Below, in pieces: positions 33,672 to 42,019 of a DNA stretch of 64,000 nucleotides. The position numbers and the translations under genes were made by a program. Below the pieces are notes generated by a model. The model worked only from the letters and a program-made list of their open reading frames with translations, was not told where the DNA came from and did no database searches. The stretch covers positions 1 through 64,000 of the forward strand of contig JBBFLY010000002.1 of assembly GCA_037478855.1 (NCBI GenBank). Reading direction: 5' to 3'. The first letter of the stretch is position 1. Each line of letters begins with the position of its first letter. Source of the DNA: Rhabdothermincola sp037478855 (lineage in GTDB: Bacteria > Actinomycetota > Acidimicrobiia > Acidimicrobiales > Acidimicrobilacustridaceae).

Positions 33672-34349
33672 TCAGCGCCAGGCTGTGCCCGTCGCCAATG
33701 CGAGGAGGTGCCGCAGCAGGTGCGCGGTCGCACCCCAGATGGTGTCGCCCTCGATCTCGAAGAAGTAGATCGGCCGATCGAGCGGCGGCAATCCCCAGCG
33801 CTCCTCCCGGTACACCCCGTCGAGGAGCAGCTCGTCGAGCGGCACGTGCAGGATCAGCTCCACCTCCGCCGGATTGGGGGTCAGCTCCGGCCGTGCGGGC
33901 AGCACGCCTACGAAGGGCACGATGTACGAGCGGCTGGTGACCGTCTGGAGGTGGTCGAGCTCACCAATGATCTCCACCTTCGAGGGATCGAGCCCGGTCT
34001 CCTCGTGCGCCTCGCGCAGCGCGGTGTCGACGAGGTCCTCGGTCCCCTCCTGTCCCCCGCCGGGGAAGCTCACCTCTCCCCGATGAGAGCGCAGGTGCTG
34101 TGCCCGCCGGGTGAGCACGACGTGGACGTCGCCATCGTGTTCGTAAAGCGGGGCGAGAACAGCCGAGGCACGCACCCCGGTGCCCTCGAGGGGCGACGGG
34201 CGCGGCGGCCCTGCAGTCGCGAACGCGGCCCGGATGCCTTCGAGTGTGAGGTGGCGGTCCTCGACCGGGATCGCGTCCCATGGCGGCGGGCCGCCGAGGC
34301 GGCTCGACGCCGGCCGGGGGATGAACTGGGCCCCGCCCCGATCGCCCAT
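33672..34349 (-). CDS. NUDIX hydrolase, CoA diphosphatase-like
   Basis: The 225-residue protein has the NUDIX box GGGQEGTEDLVDTALREAHEETGL, which binds catalytic metal. LTRRAQHLRSHRGEVSFPGGG just before it is the extra motif of CoA pyrophosphatases, so cleavage of CoA or related dinucleotides is likely. The ATG overlaps the stop of the small gene upstream by one base (TGATG), so translation is coupled. Confidence 0.88.
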   Translation of the reverse strand: MGDRGGAQFIPRPASSRLGGPPPWDAIPVEDRHLTLEGIRAAFATAGPPRPSPLEGTGVRASAVLAPLYEHDGDVHVVLTRRAQHLRSHRGEVSFPGGGQEGTEDLVDTALREAHEETGLDPSKVEIIGELDHLQTVTSRSYIVPFVGVLPARPELTPNPAEVELILHVPLDELLLDGVYREERWGLPPLDRPIYFFEIEGDTIWGATAHLLRHLLALATGTAWR

Positions 34350-34507
34350 CAGGAGCGCGACGTGGCTTCCACCAGCTGACGTAGGAGCTCGGGGAGCCCA
34401 CCGGTCTTGAGGTTGGCCATCACCCGCCCCGGCGGCGTCTCACCCCGTTCCCATTCCATCCACCACGCCAGCAGCTTCTCGGGATCGGGGGGCGGTCGCT
34501 CGTCCAT
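34349..34507 (-). CDS. Conserved small protein, 52 residues
   Basis: The minus-strand frame from ATG 34507 encodes MDERPPPDPEKLLAWWMEWE, then RGETPPGRVMANLKTGGLPE, ending LLRQLVEATSRS, TGA at 34349-34351. It has the double Trp WWMEWE and a Gly-Leu-Pro loop, is acidic, and looks soluble. I recall similar short actinobacterial proteins next to NUDIX hydrolases, but I do not know their role. The stop shares one base with the NUDIX ATG (TGATG). The start lies 35 bp from a divergent channel gene, so the promoters are back to back. Confidence 0.82.
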   Translation of the reverse strand: MDERPPPDPEKLLAWWMEWERGETPPGRVMANLKTGGLPELLRQLVEATSRS

Positions 34508-34541
34508 GCCGGCATCGTACCGAGGGCCTACGCTCCTTCAG

Positions 34542-35357
34542 GTGGTCGACGGCTCCTCCCCACACCGCGACGCACGCCAGGGCGGCGGGGAGGCCACTGG
34601 GGGCTCCCGGCGCGAACCGCACCACCTCCGCCGGGCGATCGTTCGTGACCTGCGCGGACCCGACAGCTACCTGCCGATCCTGCTGCTCTCCGTGGGGGTG
34701 ATGCTGTCGTTTCCCCTCGCGGGGCTCAGCCAGCTCCTGTTCGGGTTCGTGACCCTGCCCATGACGCTCGGCATCGTGCACCTCGCCTTCCGGCGGATGC
34801 CGGTCCCGACCCGCACGAAGCACATCGTGCTCGCGCTCTGCATCGTCGGCACGCTCGCCGCGATCACCGCCAGCGTGGCGGACGAGGCGGGCGCGACCGC
34901 TGGCCGGCTGCCCACGGTGGTGTCGTCGATGGCGTTCGGGCTGCTGCTCGTCCTCACACTCCCGGCGATCACCGCCCGGGCGCTCCAGCACCGCCGGGTG
35001 ACCCTCAACACCCTCGCCGCGGCCCTCTCCGCCTACCTGATCATCGGGCTGTTCTTCAGCACCTTCTACCGGTTCCTCGACGCGATCGGCGGGGGCGGCT
35101 TCTTCGCCCAGACGACCCACCCGAACTACGGGGACTTCCAGTACTTCAGCTTCGTCACCCTCACCACCACCGGCTTCGGTGATCTCACGGCCGCCACCGC
35201 TCCGGGGCGCGCGGCGGTCATCGCGGAGGCGCTCATCGGCCAGGTCTTCCTGGTGACGATGGTGGCACGGGTCGTGTCGAACCTCGGACAGCAGATCCAT
35301 CCGTCGCTCCGAGCACCCGACGGTGGTGACCGCACCACCCCGGAACCCGGCGAGTGA
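34542..35357 (+). CDS. Potassium channel family membrane protein
   Basis: From GTG 34542 the 271-residue protein has four hydrophobic segments in the first 150 residues (YLPILLLSVGVMLSFPLAG, LLFGFVTLPMTLGIVHLAF, HIVLALCIVGTLAAITASV, and one near SSMAFGLLLVLTLP). A 2TM pore module follows: NTLAAALSAYLIIGLFFS, the pore with filter TLTTTGFGD, and an inner helix ALIGQVFLVTMVARVV. TTGFGD is a variant of the K+ filter TVGYGD. No RCK or cyclic-nucleotide domain follows. Upstream frame before 34542 is antisense to the 52-residue gene. Confidence 0.85.
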   Translation: MVDGSSPHRDARQGGGEATGGSRREPHHLRRAIVRDLRGPDSYLPILLLSVGVMLSFPLAGLSQLLFGFVTLPMTLGIVHLAFRRMPVPTRTKHIVLALCIVGTLAAITASVADEAGATAGRLPTVVSSMAFGLLLVLTLPAITARALQHRRVTLNTLAAALSAYLIIGLFFSTFYRFLDAIGGGGFFAQTTHPNYGDFQYFSFVTLTTTGFGDLTAATAPGRAAVIAEALIGQVFLVTMVARVVSNLGQQIHPSLRAPDGGDRTTPEPGE

Positions 35358-35381
35358 GCGACGGCCGGGCCGGGACGCGAA

Positions 35382-35405
35382 GCGGCCGGCCCTGGGGCCG
35401 GCCGC
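35382..35405. terminator. Hairpin between convergent channel gene and groL
   Basis: A perfect 10-bp inverted repeat, GCGGCCGGCC and GGCCGGCCGC with a 4-base loop (CTGG), lies 24 bp past the channel stop and 30 bp past the groL stop. There is no T run, which is common for actinobacterial terminators. Its position fits a bidirectional terminator. Confidence 0.75.
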
Positions 35406-35435
35406 ACTCGCGCACCAGAAGAGAGGCTCAACGCC

Positions 35436-37073
35436 TCACATCATGCCGCCCATACCGCCCATGCCACCCATGCCGGCGGCCCCAGCGGGGTTGGGCTCCT
35501 CGGGCTTCTCCGCCACGAGGGTCTCCGTGGTCAGCAGCAGCCCAGCGATGGACGCCGCGTTCTGCAGGGCGGCGCGGGTCACCTTCGCCGGGTCGATCAC
35601 GCCGGCCTTCAGGAGGTCGACGAACTCGCCGGTGGCGGCGTTGAAGCCGGTGGTGCCCGACTCCGCCTCGGCCTGCTGGACGATCACCGCACCCTCGAAG
35701 CCGGCGTTGTCGGCGATGAGCCGTGCCGGCGCCTCGAGCGCCCGGTGGATGATGCGGGCACCGGTGGCCTCATCACCCTCGAGCGACTCGGCGAGCTTGG
35801 TCACCGCCGGCCGGGTGCGAAGCAGGGCCGTGCCGCCGCCGGCGACCACGCCTTCCTCGATCGCGGCCCGGGTGGCCGACAGCGCATCCTCGATGCGGTG
35901 CTTCTTCTCCTTGAGCTCCACCTCGGTGGCCGCGCCGACCTTGATGACCGCGACGCCGCCGGACAACTTGGCCAGCCGCTCCTGGAGCTTCTCACGATCC
36001 CAGTCGGAGTCGGTCTCCTCGATCTCGCGCTTGATCTGCGCGATGCGGCCCTTGACGTCCTCCTCGGAGCCAGCGCCCTCCACAATCGTGGTGTCGTCCT
36101 TGGTGACCACGACCTTGCGGGCCCGGCCGAGCAGGTCGAGGGTGGTGTTCTCGAGCTTGAGGCCGACCTCCTCGGAGATCACCTGGCCGCCCGTGAGGAT
36201 CGCCATGTCGGCTAGCATCGCCTTGCGGCGCTCGCCGAAGCCCGGGGCCTTGACCGCAACGGAGCTGAACGTGCCGCGGATCTTGTTGACGACGAGGGTG
36301 GCAAGCGCCTCGCCCTCGACGTCCTCGGCGACGACCAGCAGCGGCTTGCCGGCCTGCATGACCTTCTCCAGCACGGGGAGCAGGTCCTGCACCGAGCTGA
36401 TCTTGCCGTTCACGAAGAGGATGTACGGATCATCCAGCACGGCTTCCTGACGCTCGGGGTCGGTGACGAAGTAGGGCGACAGGTAGCCCTTGTCGAACTG
36501 CATGCCTTCGACGAACTCGAGCTCCATGCCGAAGGTGTTCGACTCCTCGACGGTGACCACGCCGTCCTTGCCGACCTTGTCGATGGCGTCGGCGATGACC
36601 TCCCCGATCGCCGGGTCAGCAGCCGAGATCGACGCCACCTGCGCGATCTCCGACTTGTCCTCGACGTCCTTGGCCTGCTCGCGGAGCGCCTCGACCGCGG
36701 CCTCGACCGCCTTCTCCATGCCTCGCTTGAGGCTGAGCGGGCTCGCACCAGCGGCCACGTTGCGCAGGCCCTCCCGGACCAGCGCCTGGGCGAGCACGGT
36801 GGCCGTCGTGGTGCCGTCGCCGGCGATGTCGTTGGTCTTGGTGGCGACCTCCTTCACCAGCTGGGCACCCATGTTCTCGAACGGGTCCTCGAGCTCGATC
36901 TCACGGGCGATCGAGACCCCGTCGTTGGTGATGGTCGGTGCGCCGAACTTCTTGTCGAGCACCACGTTGCGGCCCTTCGGGCCGAGGGTCACCTTGACCG
37001 CATCGGCGAGACGGTTCACACCCGCCTCGAGGCTGCGGCGGGCATCCTCGTCGAACTTCAGGATCTTGGGCAT
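35436..37073 (-). CDS. groL: 60-kDa chaperonin
   Basis: The 545-residue GroEL begins MPKILKFDEDARRSLEAGVNRLADAVKVTLGPKGRNV, has GDGTTTATVLAQAL, the ATPase region, and GGGTALLR near the C-terminus, and ends in Gly/Met repeats (GGMGGMGGMM) that line the chamber. It folds client proteins with GroES. The gene follows groES by 9 bp, and the CIRCE elements upstream of groES control both. The full length is normal. Confidence 0.97.
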   Translation of the reverse strand: MPKILKFDEDARRSLEAGVNRLADAVKVTLGPKGRNVVLDKKFGAPTITNDGVSIAREIELEDPFENMGAQLVKEVATKTNDIAGDGTTTATVLAQALVREGLRNVAAGASPLSLKRGMEKAVEAAVEALREQAKDVEDKSEIAQVASISAADPAIGEVIADAIDKVGKDGVVTVEESNTFGMELEFVEGMQFDKGYLSPYFVTDPERQEAVLDDPYILFVNGKISSVQDLLPVLEKVMQAGKPLLVVAEDVEGEALATLVVNKIRGTFSSVAVKAPGFGERRKAMLADMAILTGGQVISEEVGLKLENTTLDLLGRARKVVVTKDDTTIVEGAGSEEDVKGRIAQIKREIEETDSDWDREKLQERLAKLSGGVAVIKVGAATEVELKEKKHRIEDALSATRAAIEEGVVAGGGTALLRTRPAVTKLAESLEGDEATGARIIHRALEAPARLIADNAGFEGAVIVQQAEAESGTTGFNAATGEFVDLLKAGVIDPAKVTRAALQNAASIAGLLLTTETLVAEKPEEPNPAGAAGMGGMGGMGGMM

Positions 37074-37082
37074 GGTCTGCTC

Positions 37083-37376
37083 CTACTTGGTGATGACGGC
37101 GAGCACGTCGCGAGCGTTGAGGATCAGGAGGTCCTCACCGTCAAGGGTGATCTCGGTGCCGCCGTACTTGCTGTAGACGACCGTGTCGCCCACCTTCACG
37201 TCGAGCGGGATGATCTCGCCGGTCTGCTCCGAGCGACGACCGGGGCCCACCGCCAGCACCTCGCCCTGCTGGGGCTTCTCCTTGGCGGTGTCGGGGATGA
37301 CCAGGCCGCTGGCGGTGGTCTCCTCGGACTCACCCGGCTTCACGACGATGCGGTCCTCGAGGGGCTGAAGGTTCAT
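37083..37376 (-). CDS. groES: 10-kDa co-chaperonin
   Basis: The 97-residue GroES starts MNLQPLEDRIVVKPGESEETTASGLVIPDTAKEKPQ, with the mobile loop (ETTASGLVIP) that contacts GroEL. It has GGTEITLDGEDLLILNARDVLAVI at the C-terminus. It caps the GroEL chamber as a heptamer. It is first in the groESL operon, behind the CIRCE elements. Confidence 0.97.
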   Translation of the reverse strand: MNLQPLEDRIVVKPGESEETTASGLVIPDTAKEKPQQGEVLAVGPGRRSEQTGEIIPLDVKVGDTVVYSKYGGTEITLDGEDLLILNARDVLAVITK

Positions 37377-37404
37377 GTGCGCGCCTCCATTTCGGCGAAT
37401 CCGG

Positions 37405-37431
37405 TTGGCACTCTCATCGTTGGAGTGCTTA
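37405..37431. promoter_or_regulatory. CIRCE-like element 1 (imperfect)
   Basis: TTGGCACTC, 9 bp, then GAGTGCTTA: this is two substitutions away from the perfect CIRCE arms TTAGCACTC and GAGTGCTAA. It lies 29-55 bp upstream of the groES start. It overlaps the perfect element by 3 bp. HrcA repressor binding is known for CIRCE; hrcA is not in the window. Confidence 0.75.
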
Positions 37432-37455
37432 GCACTCTACGAGTTCGAGTGCTAA
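37429..37455. promoter_or_regulatory. CIRCE element 2 (perfect), HrcA operator of groESL
   Basis: TTAGCACTC and GAGTGCTAA are perfect CIRCE arms separated by exactly 9 bp. HrcA binds CIRCE and represses groESL until heat stress. It sits 53-79 bp upstream of groES, where the promoter is expected. Confidence 0.95.
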
Positions 37456-37574
37456 TCGTAGGCAACGGCACCCGTGAGCACAACCCCGAGCCTCACACCG
37501 GCGCCGAACCGCCTCCCCCAACCCCCGCACCGCCGGGATGCCCTCCCAACCGGGACACCGGTCGCGCCGCGACA

Positions 37575-37593
37575 CGTGTTCCGCCGGGACACG
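37575..37593. terminator. Possible hairpin downstream of tsaD
   Basis: CGTGTTCC and GGGACACG can pair over 8 bp (one G-T pair) with a GCC loop, in the 280-bp gap between tsaD and groES. It could end the t6A transcript before the CIRCE promoter. There is no T run. Apart from this hairpin and the CIRCE sites the gap holds nothing I recognise. Confidence 0.35.
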
Positions 37594-37658
37594 GGGACGC
37601 CACCGCCCCGAGACAGCGAACGCCGCAAGGTCAGCGGCCCGGATCGCCGCACGAGCAC

Positions 37659-38678
37659 CTAGGTCGGCAGCCGCAGGCTGGGATCGGCACCGACATCGAG
37701 CGGAGACGGCCCGTGGGCGCGCAAGCGCCACCACGCCGCAGCCGCCACCATCGCCGCGTTGTCGGTGCACATCGACCGGCTCGGCAGGAACGCCCGAAGC
37801 CCGTCCGCCTCGCAGACATCGAGGACCCGCTCCCGCAGCTGCGAGTTCGCCGCCACCCCACCAGCGAGCGCCAACCCCCTGGCCCCCGTCTCGCGAGCCG
37901 CCCGACGGGCCTTGGTGACCAGCACGTCGATAACCGCCTCCTGGAACGACGCCGCGACGTCAGCCGCGCGCACGTCGGGGTGCTTGCGGACGTAGTTGAC
38001 CACCGCCGTCTTGAGCCCGCTGAAGGAGAAGTCGTAACCCTCCTCGAGCATCGCCCGCGGGAACGCGATGGCATCGGGCGATCCCTCCGGTGACAGCTGG
38101 TCGATCGCCGGCCCGCCCGGATACCCCAGACCGAGATAGCGGGCGACCTTGTCGAAGGCCTCCCCGGCGGCGTCGTCGATGGTCGAACCGAGCACCCGGT
38201 AGCGGCCGTGACCCTCCATCAGCACCAGCAGCGTGTGGCCACCGGAGACCAGCAGCACCACGACCGGCAGCTCGAGCGCCGGGTCCTCGAGCAGCGCGGC
38301 GTAGAGGTGCGCCTCAAGGTGGTTCACCGCGACGAACGGCACGCCCCACACCAGCGCGAGCGCCTTCGCGGCGCTCACCCCGACCAGCAGCGAACCGACC
38401 AGCCCCGGCCCCACCGTGGCCCCCACCGCATCGACCCGGTCATCGGTGATGCCAGCCTCGAGCAGCGCACGAGCGATGACCGGGGTGAGCAGCTCCACGT
38501 GGGCCCGGCTGGCGATCTCGGGCACGACCCCACCGAAGCGGGCGTGCAGATCGACCTGGCTCGACACGACCGACGAGAGGACCTCACGGGCGTCGACCAC
38601 CACCGCTGCGGCGGTCTCGTCACACGAGGTCTCGATGCCGAGGATCCGCAGGCCCTCGCGATCGGCGTAGGCGTTCAC
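37659..38678 (-). CDS. tsaD: tRNA N6-threonylcarbamoyladenosine transferase
   Basis: The 339-residue TsaD adds the threonylcarbamoyl group to A37 of tRNAs reading ANN codons. It has LGIETSCDETAAAVV at the N-terminus, the metal-binding HLEAHLYAAL, LVSGGHTLLV and the C-terminal metal Asp region CTDNAAM. The GTG start overlaps the rimI stop as GTGA. The order tsaE-tsaB-rimI-tsaD, all overlapping or nearly so, shows one operon for the t6A pathway. Confidence 0.96.
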   Translation of the reverse strand: MNAYADREGLRILGIETSCDETAAAVVVDAREVLSSVVSSQVDLHARFGGVVPEIASRAHVELLTPVIARALLEAGITDDRVDAVGATVGPGLVGSLLVGVSAAKALALVWGVPFVAVNHLEAHLYAALLEDPALELPVVVLLVSGGHTLLVLMEGHGRYRVLGSTIDDAAGEAFDKVARYLGLGYPGGPAIDQLSPEGSPDAIAFPRAMLEEGYDFSFSGLKTAVVNYVRKHPDVRAADVAASFQEAVIDVLVTKARRAARETGARGLALAGGVAANSQLRERVLDVCEADGLRAFLPSRSMCTDNAAMVAAAAWWRLRAHGPSPLDVGADPSLRLPT

Positions 38679-39238
38679 CAGCCGAGCTCCTCAACCTTCG
38701 TCGGTGTCGGCAAGCCGGCCTCGATCCGCGCCAGCCGAGCCTCGTACTCCGGGGCGTCCACCCCGCTGGCCCACATCACCAGCGCGTCCTCACCGATGTC
38801 GCTGTAGTAGTTGGCCCGGATGCCCGCCGGTGCGAACCCGAACCGCCGGTACAGCCGGATCGCCGGCTCGTTCGAGACGCGCACCTCGAGGGTCAGCGCG
38901 GCGGCTCCACGCTCCACGGCCTTCCGGGCGAGCACGAGCATCAGGCGGGTGGCGATCCGACGACCCTGCCACCGGGGATCGACCGAGATGGTGGTGATGT
39001 GCGCATCGTCGCCAGCGAGCAGCGCCCCCGCATACCCGACCACCTGTGAGCCGACCTTGGCGACGAGATAGATCCGGCCTTCCCGAGCCGCCAGCTCGCT
39101 CATGAACAGCCCGAGCGACCAGCCGCGATGCACCACCTGGCTCTCGATCCGCAGGACCGAGCGGAGATGCCGCCGACGCATGGGCATGATCCGCACGTCG
39201 AGGGCGGCAGGGTCGAGATCGTGCTCACGCAGCGCCAC
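38675..39238 (-). CDS. rimI: Ribosomal protein alanine N-acetyltransferase RimI
   Basis: The 187-residue GNAT protein has the acetyl-CoA loop DPRWQGRRIATRLM, followed by LTLEVRVSNEPAIRLYRRFGF, the RimI hallmark. It probably acetylates ribosomal protein S18. It has an N-terminal extension and a roughly 25-residue C-terminal tail beyond the core. Start GTG at 39238, 3 bp after tsaB; its stop overlaps tsaD. Confidence 0.92.
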   Translation of the reverse strand: MALREHDLDPAALDVRIMPMRRRHLRSVLRIESQVVHRGWSLGLFMSELAAREGRIYLVAKVGSQVVGYAGALLAGDDAHITTISVDPRWQGRRIATRLMLVLARKAVERGAAALTLEVRVSNEPAIRLYRRFGFAPAGIRANYYSDIGEDALVMWASGVDAPEYEARLARIEAGLPTPTKVEELGW

Positions 39239-39241
39239 CGC

Positions 39242-39937
39242 TCAACGCTCCCTCATGGTCCAGTTCACCTCTGCATCCGGCTTGCGCAGATACAGCGGTG
39301 CCAGCTCCCAGGTCCGGACGAACTCCTCGCGAAGGGCGCGGGCGTGCGCGAGCTGCACGAGCGAGGTGGCCGACGGGTAGGCCAGACCTTCGTCGGCGAT
39401 CTCGACCCGGGCCAGACCCTCGAACACCTCTCGGTAGCGCAGGGCGCCGTCTCCGACGAGGAGGCACTCCTCCCCGCGGGCCACGATCTCCGACGCCAGC
39501 TCATCTGCGGTGCCCACCTGGTAGTCGGTGAGCCGCTGCACCCCACCGGGGACCTGCCGGTAGAAGGCGTGGAACAGCTCCCCGCGCCGGGCGTCGACCG
39601 CCGCGACGATCAGGCGTGGCGTGAAGCGCACCGGGAACGCCACCAGATCCAGGCTGGCCACCCCGATCATCGGCGCGCGCAGCGCGTGCGCCATCGCCTT
39701 CGCCGCGGCGATGCCCACCCGTAGCCCGGTGAACAGGCCTGGGCCGAGGTCGACGGCCACCACACTGATCTCCGACAGCTCGACGCGGGCCTGGCGACAC
39801 GTGAACTCGATGGCAGGTGTGAGCAGCTCCGCGTGCTGGCGGCTACGAGCGGACTGGGTGGAGGCCAACACACCTTCATGACCGCCGACCGCCACGCTCA
39901 CCTGTGGGGTGGCGGTGTCGATGCCAAGGATCAGCAC
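39242..39937 (-). CDS. tsaB: tRNA threonylcarbamoyladenosine biosynthesis protein TsaB
   Basis: The 231-residue TsaB is the inactive ASKHA-fold partner that binds TsaD. It starts MLILGIDTATPQVSVAVG, has HAELLTPAIEFTCRQ (dimer helices) and GPGLFTGLRVGIAAAKAMAHAL, the classic TsaB motif. The metal-binding His pair of TsaD is absent, as expected. Its ATG overlaps the tsaE stop by 7 bp. Confidence 0.95.
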   Translation of the reverse strand: MLILGIDTATPQVSVAVGGHEGVLASTQSARSRQHAELLTPAIEFTCRQARVELSEISVVAVDLGPGLFTGLRVGIAAAKAMAHALRAPMIGVASLDLVAFPVRFTPRLIVAAVDARRGELFHAFYRQVPGGVQRLTDYQVGTADELASEIVARGEECLLVGDGALRYREVFEGLARVEIADEGLAYPSATSLVQLAHARALREEFVRTWELAPLYLRKPDAEVNWTMRER

Positions 39938-40437
39938 GGGGCCGCTCCTCCGAACGCCCAGCGGCTGAGCGCGGCCTGAAGCGCAGCGGCGCGGGCCGCC
40001 CAGCGGGTCCCGACGGGTCGGAGCTCGAACACCCGGTCATCATCGCCCTCGCCGAAGCTGATGCGGATCTCGAGGAAGTCCGCGGGGAGGGCAGGGATGA
40101 TGGCGTCACCCCACTCGACGAGGATGACACCGTCGCCATCGAGGAGCTCGGGCAGGCCGATGTCGAGCACCTCGGCGAGCTGTTCGAGCCGGTACACATC
40201 GAGGTGGTCGAGCCGGAGGCGACCTCGGTAGCGACTGTGGAGGGTGAAGGTGGGGCTCGTGATGGTGTCCGTCACCCCGAGGGCCCGGCCGAAGCCCTGC
40301 GCGAAGGTGGTCTTTCCCGCGCCCAGGTCCCCCGCGAGGAGGATGAGATCCCCTGGTCGCGCGAACTCCGCCAGGCTCGCCGCGAGCGCTCTGGTCTCGT
40401 GGGGACCATGGGTCGCGGCGGCGATCACGCCCGTCAC
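39931..40437 (-). CDS. tsaE: tRNA threonylcarbamoyladenosine biosynthesis ATPase TsaE
   Basis: The 168-residue P-loop ATPase has LLAGDLGAGKTTFAQGFGRALG (Walker A) and SPTFTLHSRYRGR with the conserved Thr of the family. LDHLDVYRLEQLAEV corresponds to Walker B and its neighbour. It resets the TsaBD complex. Residues after about 130 are an Arg/Ala-rich tail. It overlaps the glycosylase stop by 4 bp and tsaB by 7 bp. Confidence 0.95.
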   Translation of the reverse strand: MTGVIAAATHGPHETRALAASLAEFARPGDLILLAGDLGAGKTTFAQGFGRALGVTDTITSPTFTLHSRYRGRLRLDHLDVYRLEQLAEVLDIGLPELLDGDGVILVEWGDAIIPALPADFLEIRISFGEGDDDRVFELRPVGTRWAARAAALQAALSRWAFGGAAPC

Positions 40438-41012
40438 GACAGCACGATCCCGCGTTCGGCGAGGGCCTGCTTGGCCCGGACGAGATCAGCGCGCATCTGC
40501 GCCAGCGGCGCCCCACCGCCTCGCAGCGCGTACGCGGGGTGCAGCGTGGGGATCAGCACGCCGTGCCGGAAGGGATAGGTACGTCCCCGCAGTCTGGTGA
40601 CGCCCTCGGTGGTGTCGAGAAGCAGCTGCGCGGCGAACTTGCCGAGGGTCACCACCACCTCCGGACGGATGAGCTCGATCTGCCGCTCGAGGTAGGGCCT
40701 GCAAGCGGCGATCTCGTCGGGCTCGGGGTCACGGTTCCCCGGGGGCCGGCACTTCACCACGTTGGCGATGTAGACCCGATCACGAGTGATGCCAAGCTCC
40801 TCGTACAGCAGCTGGTCGAGCAGCTTCCCGGAGCGTCCGACGAACGGGAGCCCCTGCCGGTCCTCCTCGGCGCCGGGCCCCTCCCCCACGAACATCAGCG
40901 GTGCCGTGGGATCACCCATCCCGAAGACCACCTGCGTCCGCCCCAGCCCCGCCAGCTTGCACGCCGTGCACGACAGCGCCTCGTCACGGAGGGTCTCGAA
41001 GGCGGTGGGCAC
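40434..41012 (-). CDS. Uracil-DNA glycosylase, family 4/5 type
   Basis: From GTG 41012 the 192-residue protein has CTACKLAGL (first Fe-S Cys pair), GEGPGAEEDRQGLPFVGRSGKLLDQLL (uracil site), IANVVKCRPPGNRDP and a further Cys in EIAACRPYL, i.e. the four cluster cysteines of family 4. TLHPAYALR near the end supplies the catalytic His region. It removes uracil from DNA. The frame extends upstream to 41423 but only as antisense of the peptidase gene. It is tightly linked to tsaE. Confidence 0.9.
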   Translation of the reverse strand: MPTAFETLRDEALSCTACKLAGLGRTQVVFGMGDPTAPLMFVGEGPGAEEDRQGLPFVGRSGKLLDQLLYEELGITRDRVYIANVVKCRPPGNRDPEPDEIAACRPYLERQIELIRPEVVVTLGKFAAQLLLDTTEGVTRLRGRTYPFRHGVLIPTLHPAYALRGGGAPLAQMRADLVRAKQALAERGIVLS

Positions 41013-41106
41013 GGCGACCCAGGCTACTGTCCGATCCCGACGAGCCGTCAGTCCGGCCGTGGCCCCACCCACGCCGGCGGAACGCTCGCCGATCCGTCCC
41101 GACCCG

Positions 41107-41976
41107 TCACCATGCCGACCCCGCGTGCGAGGCGAGGGAGCGGATGGCACGCGCCACGGCGACGACCGTGAGCGCCCGCACCAGCTCCGTGGACGCCGAC
41201 ACCCGGCGCGTCGCGGCGACGACCACCGCGTCACCATCGACCAGCGTGTGCGGCGGGAAGATCGCCCGGGCGATGCCGTCGTGCGCGCCGTGCGCGGCGA
41301 CCAGGCAGCCAGCCTTGTCGAGCGTCGCGTTGGTGGCCACCACGCCGATGACGGTGTTCCCGAACCCGTGCGCCACCCCTTCACGGAAGCCCCCGTCGAG
41401 ATCACGGGCGAGCACCCCGTCATCGATCTCGCCGAAGGCGTTCACCGCGATCAGCGTCGACACCACGACGTCGCCGTCCCGAACCGTGGAGGTGACCAGC
41501 CCGCCTGGTCGGGCGTGCTCGCGACCCCGCCACTTCCCCACCGTCGCGCCGGCGCCCGCCCCGACCCTGCCGACCTCGACCGGCCCGGCTGTCGCCCGCT
41601 CACACGCGGCGTACCCCTCGTCGGGGCCGGGGCGCACGGAGCCGTCACCCTCGAGCAGGTCGAACAGGGACAGGCCCACCACGATCGGGACCGGTCCCGC
41701 GCCGGTGGGGAACCCTCTTCCCCGCGCCTCGAGCCACCGCATCACCCCGTCCGCCGCGGCCAGACCGAACGCCGACCCACCCGAGAGCACGACCGCATCG
41801 ACGCGCTCGACCAGACGCTCGGGCGCGAGCAGCTCGAACTCCCGTGTGGCGGGAGCGCCCCCACGGACCTCGCCGGATGCCACGGTGCCCGCGGGCAGCA
41901 GCACGACCGTGCAGCCGGTTCGCGCCCGCTCGTCCGTCCAGTGCCCGACCTCGATGCCGTCCACGTCAGTGATCAC
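41107..41976 (-). CDS. P1 family (DmpA-like) peptidase
   Basis: From GTG 41976 the 289-residue protein starts MITDVDGIEVGHWTD and has AVVLSGGSAFGLAAADGVM, GAGAGATVGKWRG, and FGNTVIGVVATNATLDKAG. The last contains the N-terminal-nucleophile cleavage region (NATL) of the DmpA/NylC superfamily. Members self-cleave and then act as aminopeptidases or amidases; the substrate is unknown. The frame continues upstream to 42144 as antisense of alr. It lies just downstream of alr. Confidence 0.87.
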   Translation of the reverse strand: MITDVDGIEVGHWTDERARTGCTVVLLPAGTVASGEVRGGAPATREFELLAPERLVERVDAVVLSGGSAFGLAAADGVMRWLEARGRGFPTGAGPVPIVVGLSLFDLLEGDGSVRPGPDEGYAACERATAGPVEVGRVGAGAGATVGKWRGREHARPGGLVTSTVRDGDVVVSTLIAVNAFGEIDDGVLARDLDGGFREGVAHGFGNTVIGVVATNATLDKAGCLVAAHGAHDGIARAIFPPHTLVDGDAVVVAATRRVSASTELVRALTVVAVARAIRSLASHAGSAW

Positions 41977-42019
41977 GGACAGCAACGTAGAGCCAGCAGC
42001 ACAGAGCCGCCCCCGAAGC

